Notes: generated by a model from the letters alone, not told the origin. DNA of 64,000 nucleotides from Methylocystis sp. IM3 (GCF_038070105.1 NZ_JBBPBZ010000002.1:1418501-1482500); one strand, 5' to 3'. Numbered from the stretch's first letter, positions 27,193 through 35,616 are shown. Program-made: numbers and translations.

Positions 27193-28398
27193 GTGAAGTT
27201 CGCTCTTCTCGCGGCGGATTTCCGGTCCTCGTCAGCAAGCTCGATTGAAATGGATGCCTCCTTCACCTGCCCCCGTGACCGCCACCTCTTCAGCGCGGGG
27301 AAAAAGCGCATTCTCTCGCTCGATGGCGGCGGCGTTCGAGGGGCCATCTCGATCGCCTTTCTGGAGCGGATCGAAAATCTGCTTGTCGAAATCGTAGGGC
27401 GGAGCGTGCTGCTGTGCGACTATTTCGATCTGGTCGGGGGAACCTCGACCGGGGCCATCATCGCCGCGGGGCTCGCAACCGGATTCTCGGCCGGCGAAAT
27501 GCACGCCTTTTACGAGAAGCTCGCGCCGAAAGTCTTCAGATCGTCGATATTTCACATCCCCGGCTGGCGCGCGAACTTCGACGGGGCGGCGCTTCACGAG
27601 GAGCTGGACAAGACCTTTTCCCATTGCTCGCTCGGCTCGGAGATACTGAGAACCGGCCTGTGCATGGTTCTCAAGCGGCTCGACACGGGGAGTTGCTGGA
27701 TCGTGATGAACAATCCGCGATCCATGTTCTGGGAGACGCCAAACGACAATTCATTCGTTGGAAACAGCTATCTTTCACTGCCCGACATCATCCGCGCGAG
27801 CACGGCGGCGCCCTTCTATTTCGATCCGCAGACTATCGAAATCGTCAAGGGAATGGACCCGGGGCTCTTTCTCGACGGCGGCCTGACGCCGCACAACAAC
27901 CCCTCGCTTGCGCTCTTTCTCACCGCTGTCCTGCCGCCCTATCGCCTTGAATGGAAGACGGGAGTCGAAGACCTCTTCATCGTATCGATCGGGACAGGCT
28001 CCTGCCGCCCGAAGCTCACGACCCGGGAAGCGCAGAGATCCCCGGCGATCCTACTTGCGATCAACGCTCTTGCCGCGCAAATATCGGATAATCAGGAATT
28101 GACGCTCATGCTCATGTCCTGGCTCGGGGAGTCGTCGCTGCCCTGGCCGATCAATTCCGAGATCGGGGATCTGAAAGACTCTACGCCCCCCTTCGGCAAG
28201 CTTTTTCGCTACTATCGCTATGACATAAAGCTCGAAGGCCAGTGGCTCGCGCAGAACACGGGCGTCTCCCTGACCGAAAACGACATCTCAAAGCTTCGCC
28301 AGATGGAAAACCCGGCGAACATCCCCTCGCTTTACAACCTTGGGCGCATCGCCGCGCAACAGCAGATCACGCGCGAGATGCTTGAGGCGATGCTCTGA
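27193..28398 (+). CDS. Patatin-like phospholipase
   Basis: 401 residues from GTG 27193 (or 382 from ATG 27250; neither has a strong ribosome site). The catalytic set is complete: oxyanion loop SLDGGGVRG near residue 44, nucleophile elbow GGTSTG with Ser85, and the Asp of LDGGLTPHNNP near residue 228. A patatin of this kind cuts acyl chains from membrane phospholipids. The C-terminal 120 residues are not recognised. The next gene, 111 bp on, encodes a TIR/STAND protein. Bacterial patatins act as membrane-damaging effectors in anti-phage systems such as CBASS (CapV), so an effector role is plausible, but no cyclase is nearby. About 290 bp upstream (26900-27192) shows no gene and should carry the promoter. 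Confidence 0.88.
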   Translation: MKFALLAADFRSSSASSIEMDASFTCPRDRHLFSAGKKRILSLDGGGVRGAISIAFLERIENLLVEIVGRSVLLCDYFDLVGGTSTGAIIAAGLATGFSAGEMHAFYEKLAPKVFRSSIFHIPGWRANFDGAALHEELDKTFSHCSLGSEILRTGLCMVLKRLDTGSCWIVMNNPRSMFWETPNDNSFVGNSYLSLPDIIRASTAAPFYFDPQTIEIVKGMDPGLFLDGGLTPHNNPSLALFLTAVLPPYRLEWKTGVEDLFIVSIGTGSCRPKLTTREAQRSPAILLAINALAAQISDNQELTLMLMSWLGESSLPWPINSEIGDLKDSTPPFGKLFRYYRYDIKLEGQWLAQNTGVSLTENDISKLRQMENPANIPSLYNLGRIAAQQQITREMLEAML

Positions 28399-28468
28399 CG
28401 ACAAGCGGAACGGCGGCTTGCCGGGAGCGGAACGCCCGTTATCTGAAGCATGGTGACGGGAGGTCTGA

Positions 28469-28510
28469 ATGGCGGACGCGCGCCTGCCTTCGGGCCGTGG
28501 GCGCAAGTGA
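28469..28510 (+). CDS. Possible 13-codon leader ORF coupled to the TIR/STAND gene
   Basis: GGGAGG at 28458-28463 sits 5 bases before ATG 28469, opening MADARLPSGRGRK and ending TGA at 28508-28510. The stop overlaps the TIR/STAND ATG as TGATG. The best ribosome site in the region thus serves this tiny frame, while the big gene's own ATG lacks one. This suggests translational coupling or control. It could also be chance. Confidence 0.45.
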   Translation: MADARLPSGRGRK

Positions 28511-31500
28511 TGTCTCGTATATTCCTCTCTCATTCGAGCAAGGATAATTTCGCGGCGGTCGCGGTGAGCGACTGGTTGAAGGGGGAAGGCTGGAACGACG
28601 CCTTTCTCGATCTTGATCCTGTCGAAGGAATTGCCGCCGGCGAACGATGGGAGCGCGCGCTCTACACGCAGGCGACGGAGTGCGAAGCGGTCATCTTTCT
28701 TGTTTCCCGCAGCTGGCTCGGCTCGGAATGGTGCCGCCGCGAATATGAACTCGCGCGCAAGCTGAACAAGCGGGTTTTCGTCGCCCTCATCGAAAATATC
28801 GCCGTCGGCGACCTTCCGTCGTATCTAACGCAGACGCATCAGGCGGTCTCGCTGGCCGCCGGGGAGGACCATCAGGTCTTCAATCCCCGGATGCCGATCA
28901 CCCATGAGGTCGGCTACGTCACCTTCTCGCGGGAAGGTCTCGAGCGCCTCAGACGCGGGCTCACGCAAGTCGGACTCGATCCGCGGTTTTTCGCCTGGCC
29001 CCCCGAATCCGATCCCGGACGCGCGCCCTATCGGGGGCTGGAGCCGATAGACGCCGCCGACGCAGGCATCTTCTTCGGTCGGGATGGCCCGATCATCGAA
29101 GTTCTCGACACCTTGCGCGGCTTGCGTGAAGCCGCGCCGCCGCGCCTCTTCGTCATACTCGGCGCCTCGGGGGCCGGGAAATCTTCATTCCTGCGCGCTG
29201 GGCTGATCCCCAGGCTGTCGCGGGACGACCGGAACTTCTTCGTCCTGCCGGTGATCCGCCCTGAGCGCGCTCGGATGAGCCGCTCGGAAGGTCTGGTTTC
29301 CGCGCTGGGCGAGGCGGTCATGAAGGCCGGCCTCTCGGCGACTCGGGTTGAAATTCGCCGCGCGGTGGCAAGCGACCCGCCGGCGCTGCGGCGTATTCTC
29401 TCCAGTCTGGTCACCCGGCCCGGCGGCGATAAGCCTCCGACGGTGGTGGTGACCATCGATCAGGCCGAGGAGCTGTTTCGCACGGATACGGAGCCGGAGA
29501 GCGACAAGTTCCTGACGATCCTGCACGACCTCGCGACCTCGGATGAACCGGCCGTCATCGTGATTTTCGCGATCCGATCGGACAGCTATGACGCTCTGGA
29601 GCGGGCCAGGCCGCTGGAAGGGCTCAGCCAGCACACATTCGCCTTGCTGCCCATGCCGCGTGGGGCCTACCAGACAATCATCGAAGGGCCAGCAAAACGC
29701 CTGCAGCAGGCCGGTCGGAAATTCGAAATCGATCCGGCGCTGACCGAAGCCTTGCTCGAGGACATTGAGAAGGGTGCGGGGAGCGACGCGCTCCCGCTGC
29801 TGTCCTTCACCCTTGAGTTGCTGTATCGCGAGCACGAGGCCGCGCGGCGGATCACGCGCGAGGATTACGAAAATTTCGGGCGGCTGAAGGGCGCGATCGA
29901 CGCGGCGCTGGCGCAGGTTTTTCTGGAAGCGGACGCCGACCCGAGGATACCCCAGGATCGCAACGCCCGGCTTGCGCTGCTCAGGCGCGGATTCATCCCC
30001 TGGCTCGCGGGCATCGACCTCGACAGCAAGACCCCGCGCCGCCGTGTGGCGCTGGCCTCGCAAATCCCCGAGGAGGCCCGTCCGCTCATCGACCTCCTGG
30101 TCGAGCACCGGCTCTTGACGCGCGACGTCGACAAGGAGAGCGGCGAAGCAACCATAGAGCCCGCCCATGAGGCCTTGCTGCGGCAATGGGGCGGCCTCAA
30201 GGGCTGGCTCGAGGAAGACTTCGGCCTTCTTGCCACTTTGGAAGGAATCAAGCGGGCGGCATGCGACTGGGACGCAAATGCGCGCGCCGTCGCATGGGCG
30301 GCGCATGGCGGAACCCGGCTGGCTGAGGCGGGCCGGCTGGACACGCGCCCCGATCTCGCCGCCCTGCTGAACGTAGTGGACCGCGCCTATCTCGCGGCGT
30401 GCCACGAAAAGGACGAGGCCGCCCACGAAGCCGAAGAAGCGCGCCATCGCACCGAGGCGGCGCTCGCGCGCGAAAAGATCGAGAAACTCGCCGAACATGT
30501 TCGCGCCACCCGGCGGATCGCCTTGATATGTGGAATCGGGCTCGCGATCACCATGACTCTCGGGGGGATCGCGGGGTGGGAGTGGAAGATCGCAAGCGCA
30601 CGGCTCAAGGCGGCGACCGAAACGGCGAACCAGCTCGTGAGCAATCTGGCGTATAAATTCAAGAATGTATCCGGCGTTCCCGCATCTTTGATTCTCGCTA
30701 TTCTCGAAACTGTGAACACCTTGCAGATCCGGCTGATGGCGGACGGCGCGGACAGCGTCGACCTTCGTCGCGTCCACGCCGCCGCACAGGAGGAGACCGT
30801 GGACGCCTGCCTCGCCATGGGGAAGACCAAATGCGCGTTCGACGCCGCCACAGAGGCGATCGCCTTTCGCAGCGAACTGGTAAAATCGAATCCCCAGGAT
30901 TCAGAAATGCGGAGCGAGCTCTCGATCGCCTACGCCAAAATGGGAGACGTGAGGGCGCTTCAGGGAGCGATCACCGACGCGCTCAATTATTACCTCGAGG
31001 TGCGCGCACTTGCCGAGAGCGTCTCGCGCAGCGATCCCTCGAACGCCACTTGGAGGCAGATTCTGTCTTTCAGCTACGAAAAGATAGGCGACGGGAGGAT
31101 AGAGCAGGGAGATTTCAAGGCCGCATTCGCTTCCTATCGAGACAGTCTCTCCCTCCGCGAGGCGCTTTCGGCGGCCGACCCTGCGAACGCCGAACTCAAG
31201 CGCGATTTGTCCGTGAGCTATCTGAATATTGGCGACGCGCAGCTGGCCCAGGGCGACCTTCTCGGCGCCCTGAAGGCTTATTATGACAGCCTCGGCCTCA
31301 TATCGGCTGTCGCGCAAATCGATCCGCTCAATACGCGATGGCGGCAAGACCTCGCGACGAGTTATGAAAAAGTCGGCGACGCGCAGATTGCGCGGGACGA
31401 TTTCGCCGCGGCCGAGAAATCCTATCGCACGAGCTTTGGCCTCAGGGACGCGCTCTCCGAAGCCGATCTTGGAAACGCCGGCTGGCGACGCGATCTCGCT

Positions 31501-32160
31501 GTCAGCTACAACAAGATCGGCGACGTCCTTAAGGCCGGCTCCGACTTCGATGGCGCATTGAAATCCTACCAAAAAGCCTTTGATATTATCAAAGTGATCG
31601 CGGCGTCGGATCCGGAAAACGGCGAATGGCGGCGAAATCTCGCGGCGAGCAACGCACGCATCGGCGATCTCTGGTTTGCGCGCGGCGATTATGCTCAGGC
31701 GCTCGCTTTCTACAAGAACGGTCACGGGATCATCTCGGATCTCGCGGCGGCTGACCCTGTCAACGTGCGTTGGCGGCAGGACCTGGCCAGTTACAGTGAG
31801 CGCATCGGCAATTCCCTCCTCAACCTGAACGAAACGGCAGACGCTGTGGCAGCGTTCGAGACCATGACCGGCGCCTATGAGGCGCTGCTCGACGCCCGTC
31901 CCGATGATGTCCCGCTACGGCAGTCGCTCGTTCTCCAGCATCGGAGACTCGCGCATCTCGACAAGGCAGGGGTGAGGCGACACATCGAAGCGGCCGTCAA
32001 AATCCTGCAGGACCTTTCAACATCGAGCCGCCTCGACTCCAATCAGCGCAGATGGGTGGCCGTGATGCGAACCCAACTCGGCGTCATAAATCAATTCGGT
32101 CCGGGCGCCGCGGCTTCTGGCGCAATCGCGCGCGCCGGGGCCCAGAGATCGCTGAACTGA
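28510..32160 (+). CDS. TIR domain / STAND NTPase / membrane / TPR-repeat protein
   Basis: 1216 residues. TIR domain (about 1-140) starts SRIFLSHSSKDNF and keeps the WCRRE motif with Glu78, the residue that acts in NAD-cleaving TIRs. An nSTAND1-type NTPase follows: YRGLEPIDAADAGIFFGRD, Walker A GASGAGKSS (about 218-226), Walker B VVVTIDQAEELF (about 311-322). A helical region ends in a coiled part and one transmembrane helix (about 671-693). The C-terminal half holds about seven TPR-like repeats of roughly 52 residues with DP-N--W--DL--SY--IGD. I start at ATG 28510, which gives the canonical TIR N-terminus. The design fits an oligomerising sensor with a TIR effector, as in bacterial STAND immune proteins. 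Ligand and target are unknown. Confidence 0.85.
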   Translation: MSRIFLSHSSKDNFAAVAVSDWLKGEGWNDAFLDLDPVEGIAAGERWERALYTQATECEAVIFLVSRSWLGSEWCRREYELARKLNKRVFVALIENIAVGDLPSYLTQTHQAVSLAAGEDHQVFNPRMPITHEVGYVTFSREGLERLRRGLTQVGLDPRFFAWPPESDPGRAPYRGLEPIDAADAGIFFGRDGPIIEVLDTLRGLREAAPPRLFVILGASGAGKSSFLRAGLIPRLSRDDRNFFVLPVIRPERARMSRSEGLVSALGEAVMKAGLSATRVEIRRAVASDPPALRRILSSLVTRPGGDKPPTVVVTIDQAEELFRTDTEPESDKFLTILHDLATSDEPAVIVIFAIRSDSYDALERARPLEGLSQHTFALLPMPRGAYQTIIEGPAKRLQQAGRKFEIDPALTEALLEDIEKGAGSDALPLLSFTLELLYREHEAARRITREDYENFGRLKGAIDAALAQVFLEADADPRIPQDRNARLALLRRGFIPWLAGIDLDSKTPRRRVALASQIPEEARPLIDLLVEHRLLTRDVDKESGEATIEPAHEALLRQWGGLKGWLEEDFGLLATLEGIKRAACDWDANARAVAWAAHGGTRLAEAGRLDTRPDLAALLNVVDRAYLAACHEKDEAAHEAEEARHRTEAALAREKIEKLAEHVRATRRIALICGIGLAITMTLGGIAGWEWKIASARLKAATETANQLVSNLAYKFKNVSGVPASLILAILETVNTLQIRLMADGADSVDLRRVHAAAQEETVDACLAMGKTKCAFDAATEAIAFRSELVKSNPQDSEMRSELSIAYAKMGDVRALQGAITDALNYYLEVRALAESVSRSDPSNATWRQILSFSYEKIGDGRIEQGDFKAAFASYRDSLSLREALSAADPANAELKRDLSVSYLNIGDAQLAQGDLLGALKAYYDSLGLISAVAQIDPLNTRWRQDLATSYEKVGDAQIARDDFAAAEKSYRTSFGLRDALSEADLGNAGWRRDLAVSYNKIGDVLKAGSDFDGALKSYQKAFDIIKVIAASDPENGEWRRNLAASNARIGDLWFARGDYAQALAFYKNGHGIISDLAAADPVNVRWRQDLASYSERIGNSLLNLNETADAVAAFETMTGAYEALLDARPDDVPLRQSLVLQHRRLAHLDKAGVRRHIEAAVKILQDLSTSSRLDSNQRRWVAVMRTQLGVINQFGPGAAASGAIARAGAQRSLN

Positions 32161-32171
32161 ATCCTGGCAGC

Positions 32172-33206
32172 TCACCGGATTGGCGGGGCGTATTGAATTC
32201 CGCCGACGCTCCACAGCTGATTTAGCCCGCGCTCGATACCAAGCAGCGACTTCGCGCCCAGATTACGATCCAGGACCTCGCCGTAATTTCCGACCGACCT
32301 GACGATGTTTACGCCCCAATCAGGCGAGAGGCCGAGTTGTCTGGCGAAGTCTCCTTCTGCGCCCACGAAGCGTTTGATGGCTGGCTTGCTGGAATTCAGC
32401 GCCTCTCCGACCGTCTTGCTCGATATGCCGAGCTCTTCGGCGTTCAGCATCGCGAAATGCACCCATTTGACGATGTTCAGCCATTGCACGTCATCCTGAC
32501 GCACGACCGGTCCCAGCGGCTCCTTTGAAATGATGTCGGCCAAAATGACATGGTCGCCTGGCTTGGCGAGAAGGAGCCGTTGCGCATACAGCTCGGAGAC
32601 GTCGCTTGTGAGGACGTCGCATTGCCCCGCCTCATAAGCGGCGACGGACTCCCCGACGGTCTTGAAGCGGAGAGTTTCATATTTGAGATTGTTCGACTGA
32701 AAGTAATCGACGAAATTCAGCTCGCTCGTCGTTCCCGCCTCGACGCAGACCTTGCTGCCGTCGAGCTCCAGCGCCGAGAGCAGATTTCGTCGCTTCGGCG
32801 CGAGAAATCCCTGACCGTCATAATAGGTCGTTCCAGCGAAAATGAGGTTGAGGGTCGCCTCGCGCGACATGGTCCAGGTCGAGTTCCCCAGCAGGAGATC
32901 CACTTTCCTGGCTTTCAGCACGTCGAAGCGTTCATTGGCGAGGACAGGAACGAACCGCGCTTTTGTGCTGTCGCCGAAGACCGCCGCGGCAACCGCGCGG
33001 CAGAAATCGACGTCGAATCCCGACCATTCTCCCCTGTCGTCGGCGACGGAGAAACCGGGGAGCCCATTGCTCACGCCGCAGATGAGCGCCCCACGGTCTC
33101 TGACCGTCTTGAGCGTTCCTGCGCTGACTGCGGAGGCGGGCAGGGCGGCCATTACGGCAAGAATTAAAGCTCCAATGGCGAAGCCAGGACGAAAAAGCGC
33201 ATTCAT
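32172..33206 (-). CDS. Amino-acid ABC transporter substrate-binding protein (solitary)
   Basis: 344 residues of the SBP family 3 (AapJ/GltI-like). A signal peptide (FAIGALILAVMAALPASAVSA) ends near residue 27. The binding domains show LICGVSNGLPGFSVADDRGEW, GFDVDFCRAVAAAVFGD and DVLTSDVSELYAQR. Start at ATG 33206 with AGGCGAG upstream. No permease or ATPase gene is adjacent, so it either joins a transporter encoded elsewhere or senses ligands. Its stop lies 11 bp from that of the TIR/STAND gene (convergent). Confidence 0.88.
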   Translation of the reverse strand: MNALFRPGFAIGALILAVMAALPASAVSAGTLKTVRDRGALICGVSNGLPGFSVADDRGEWSGFDVDFCRAVAAAVFGDSTKARFVPVLANERFDVLKARKVDLLLGNSTWTMSREATLNLIFAGTTYYDGQGFLAPKRRNLLSALELDGSKVCVEAGTTSELNFVDYFQSNNLKYETLRFKTVGESVAAYEAGQCDVLTSDVSELYAQRLLLAKPGDHVILADIISKEPLGPVVRQDDVQWLNIVKWVHFAMLNAEELGISSKTVGEALNSSKPAIKRFVGAEGDFARQLGLSPDWGVNIVRSVGNYGEVLDRNLGAKSLLGIERGLNQLWSVGGIQYAPPIR

Positions 33207-33451
33207 CTCGCCTGTCGACCCCCGCTTCCAACTCGGACCGAAATTCGCATCGACATTCAAACTAGTGCGGGCCAGGTCGCCTGGGAGCCCTCCTCGCAAG
33301 GTGCGTGGTCGTCCGCAGGAATGGGCCGCTTCGCGACCTTCCCGCTCGGGACAAAATACGTGCGTCCAATATTTAAATTCATCAAAACCTCGGGCGTGAC
33401 CACCCGAACGCTCCGGCTCTAACCCCGAATGAAACAGTCGCGCTTGGCGGT

Positions 33452-33476
33452 CGTTTTTCTGTTCGATAAAAACGAA
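33452..33476. promoter_or_regulatory. Perfect inverted repeat upstream of the LuxR-type gene
   Basis: TCGTTTTT (33452-33459) and AAAAACGA (33469-33476) flank a 9-base spacer, 33 bp before the LuxR-type start codon and in the divergent region shared with the SBP gene. A dyad of this size suits a homodimer operator. It could control either neighbour. Confidence 0.5.
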
Positions 33477-33508
33477 AGATAATTCTTATTGGACGAGTAT
33501 TGCCGCCT

Positions 33509-34606
33509 ATGCCGGATTACGAAACGGTCGTTGATAAAATTTATGAAGCGGCCACTGACGCCAGGCTATGGTCGCAAGTAATGCACGATCTGGCAGGCGC
33601 GGCGGACGCCGCGGCCGGAGTCATTCTCACGCGTAGGGCCGACGCCTGGACAGGGTGGCGCGCGTCCTATGCAATGTCGGCGCAACAGACCGAAGCATGG
33701 ATTACCGGCGGCACATTGCGCAGCCAAGCCACCGCCCGACTCCTTGGCGCCGATCGCGCAGGATTCGTCGCCGAGCAGGAAGCCTTCACCGAAGACGAGT
33801 GGCTTAGCGATTCCATCATGACCGAGTGGTGCGGGCCACTCGGTTTGCACCATTGTGCAGCGACGGCAATTCCCGTTCCGAGCGGCGATCTGGTCGTGGT
33901 GCAAGTCAACCGCAGCATTGGGAAGGAGCCTTTCGACCGCGAGGACATCGGCCGGTTGGATGCATTTCGTCCGCATCTTGCGCGCGCGGGTCTCCTTGCA
34001 GCGCGATGGCGGCTGCAGCGATTGAGAGCGGCCGCAGAAGCTCTAGCGCTGATAGGGTTGCCTGCCGCCATCCTCGATGCGGATGGCAAAGTGCTCTCGG
34101 CCAATGCCCTCATCCAGGCTCTCTCGTCGTACCTGACTTGGTTGCCCAAGGACCGGATTGCGCTCGTGGATCCGGCGGCCAACGCCTTGTTGCGGCGCGC
34201 CTTGGCGGATCTGCGCAGTCCCGCCGCAACCTCTGTTCGCTCCTTTCCGGCCAAAGGCGTGACCGAGACGCCAGTCATTGTGCATCTTGTTCCGGCGACA
34301 GGCCAGGCGCGCGACCTGTTTGACGGCGGATTTGGAATATTGGCGATCACGCCGCTCGCCGCGCCGTGCGCTCCGGACCGGGCCCTCCTTCAAGGATTGT
34401 TCGATTTGACCGCCGCAGAGGCGCGAGTCGCTAGTCGAGTCGCCGAAGGCCTCGCCCTCGATGAAATTGCCGAGCAGCACAGCGTGAGCGTTGGCACGGT
34501 TCGCAGCCAGGTAAAATCGATCTTCGCCAAAACCGGGGTCGAACGCCAATCGCAACTCGCCGCGCTGCTTGCAGCACAAGTCACGGTGCCGTTCAAGACG
34601 CCCTAG
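33509..34606 (+). CDS. LuxR-type helix-turn-helix transcriptional regulator
   Basis: 365 residues (368 if TTG 33500 is used). Residues 1-290 hold an unassigned sensor region; a PAS-like stretch is possible around LIGLPAAILDADGKVLSANALI. The C-terminal HTH (about 300-360) has FDLTAAEARVASRVAEGLALDEIA and SVGTVRSQVKSIFAKTGVERQSQL, the LuxR/GerE form. No acyl-homoserine-lactone domain is seen. A perfect inverted repeat lies just upstream, and two degenerate dyads lie downstream before the next gene, which are candidate targets. Confidence 0.88.
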   Translation: MPDYETVVDKIYEAATDARLWSQVMHDLAGAADAAAGVILTRRADAWTGWRASYAMSAQQTEAWITGGTLRSQATARLLGADRAGFVAEQEAFTEDEWLSDSIMTEWCGPLGLHHCAATAIPVPSGDLVVVQVNRSIGKEPFDREDIGRLDAFRPHLARAGLLAARWRLQRLRAAAEALALIGLPAAILDADGKVLSANALIQALSSYLTWLPKDRIALVDPAANALLRRALADLRSPAATSVRSFPAKGVTETPVIVHLVPATGQARDLFDGGFGILAITPLAAPCAPDRALLQGLFDLTAAEARVASRVAEGLALDEIAEQHSVSVGTVRSQVKSIFAKTGVERQSQLAALLAAQVTVPFKTP

Positions 34607-34667
34607 CACATAACTCAGCCGTATCGGTGCTGCGCGCCGCGGAGGGATTCAATCCTTTCCGCCGGGT

Positions 34668-34703
34668 CCAATAAAAAGGGAGAGGCTTGTAGCGGCCTCT
34701 CCC
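34668..34703 (-). terminator. Strong intrinsic terminator on the minus strand
   Basis: Read on the minus strand, GGGAGAGGC (34703-34695) and GCCTCTCCC (34686-34678) form a perfect 9-bp stem with an 8-base loop, followed by TTTTTATT. On the plus strand the stem is not followed by a T run. No protein gene on the minus strand ends here, so it implies an unseen minus-strand transcript. Confidence 0.7.
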
Positions 34704-34756
34704 GGCTGAAATAACTTTGTTGTTACAAGGCAATTCAAGCGAAAACGCGCCAGGAG

Positions 34757-34869
34757 CGCATCCCTCGTTTGGGAGATGACGTCTTTGAGAACGGGTCCTG
34801 GCAGAGATAACTGACTTGAAAGCAGCCGCCGACTTTCAAATTGCCCGGCGTATCTCTCATTTGGGGGAT
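34757..34869. repeat. Two copies of a 25-bp dyad-containing element
   Basis: Copies start at 34757 and 34849, 92 bp apart, and agree at 21 of 25 positions. The core of each is ATCYCYC-4-GGGRGAT (34760-34777 and 34852-34869), an imperfect inverted repeat. Between them lie two more hairpins: CCAGGA/TCCTGG (34750-34755, 34796-34801) and TTGAAAG/CTTTCAA (34816-34822, 34833-34839). They may be paired operators for the LuxR-type regulator, a structured 5' leader of the secreted-protein gene, or part of a minus-strand small RNA. Confidence 0.6.
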
Positions 34870-34928
34870 GACAAGCAATTCCGAGCCAGTTGGATTCCAG
34901 GGTGAGTTATTTTCAGAAACGAGAGAAC

Positions 34929-35576
34929 ATGTGCAAAAACATTCTTCTTCTCAGCTGTGCGCTTACCGGCATCGCCGGGGCGGCCTTTCCCGCGCGCGCT
35001 GCTTGTACTGTGCCGAACGGACTTTATGTTGGCGTCGCCAGCGGAATAGGAAACGTTCCGGCTCCGACCGGCGGCGGGAACTACACTAATCTCGTGAGCG
35101 CGGCATGGACCGTAAACTTCACCGGCAATGTTACTGTTGGCACAATCACGGGTGGAGCGATAACGAACAATGTGAAGCTCATGAGCCTTCCGACCGATCC
35201 GAACGGAGCTCTGGATACAAGCGCGACTCCGCTTCGCCCATTTGCTCCGGGAGGCGGGGTCTCTTCTGGTTTCCGAATTTATGCGGGCGCCATCGCCTTT
35301 GGCGCGCAGACTGTTTCGACCGGGTCGCCGCCGGCCACTGGGCCAGTGGTCAATACGTTCTACAAAGGCACATGCACTGGCGTTCTTGCCTCCACCTCAA
35401 CCAACAGCTCAAGCTACATAACTCCCCTGGGCTCCGCGAAAGCCACCGCGGGAACCGGCACGGCTACCTCTCAATGGATTTACACCGTCACCAACAGCGG
35501 TGCGGTTGTCACGATAACAAATGCTGGCAATGACTATAATATGCCTGGGCTGACGCTCAGGCTGGAACATCCCTAA
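34929..35576 (+). CDS. Secreted protein of unknown function
   Basis: 215 residues. A signal peptide (ILLLSCALTGIAGAAFPARA) ends near residue 24. The mature part is rich in Thr, Gly, Ser and Asn and low in charge, with only two Cys in the mature chain (ACTVPNG near its start, KGTCTG), as in surface or fimbria-like beta proteins. No family was recognised. Start at ATG 34929 with GAGAG just upstream. Its leader carries the repeated dyad elements and a perfect terminator follows, so it is a single-gene unit. Composition differs from neighbouring genes. Confidence 0.7.
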   Translation: MCKNILLLSCALTGIAGAAFPARAACTVPNGLYVGVASGIGNVPAPTGGGNYTNLVSAAWTVNFTGNVTVGTITGGAITNNVKLMSLPTDPNGALDTSATPLRPFAPGGGVSSGFRIYAGAIAFGAQTVSTGSPPATGPVVNTFYKGTCTGVLASTSTNSSSYITPLGSAKATAGTGTATSQWIYTVTNSGAVVTITNAGNDYNMPGLTLRLEHP

Positions 35577-35586
35577 ATATGCGATC

Positions 35587-35616
35587 AAAGCCTCGCTGAT
35601 GAGGCGGGGCTTTTTT
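35587..35616 (+). terminator. Intrinsic terminator after the secreted-protein gene
   Basis: AAAGCCTCGC (35587-35596) pairs with GCGGGGCTTT (35604-35613) over 10 bp with one G-T pair and a 7-base loop, ending in a six-base T run. Confidence 0.88.

Larger units (their letters stand above)
34668..34890 (-). ncRNA. Candidate minus-strand small RNA
   Basis: The orphan minus-strand terminator, the repeated CUCCC/CCCCC-containing hairpins upstream of it and the lack of any minus-strand gene suggest a small RNA of 100-220 nt. C-rich single-stranded motifs that mask Shine-Dalgarno sites are common in alphaproteobacterial small RNAs. A weak minus-strand promoter (TTGCAC, 17 bp, AAAATA) can be drawn within 34900-34950. 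The 5' end is not known. Confidence 0.35.

Noticed and set aside
29185..30777. 530-residue minus-strand frame opposite the TIR/STAND gene
   Set aside because: Antisense shadow; the plus strand carries clear Walker and TIR motifs.
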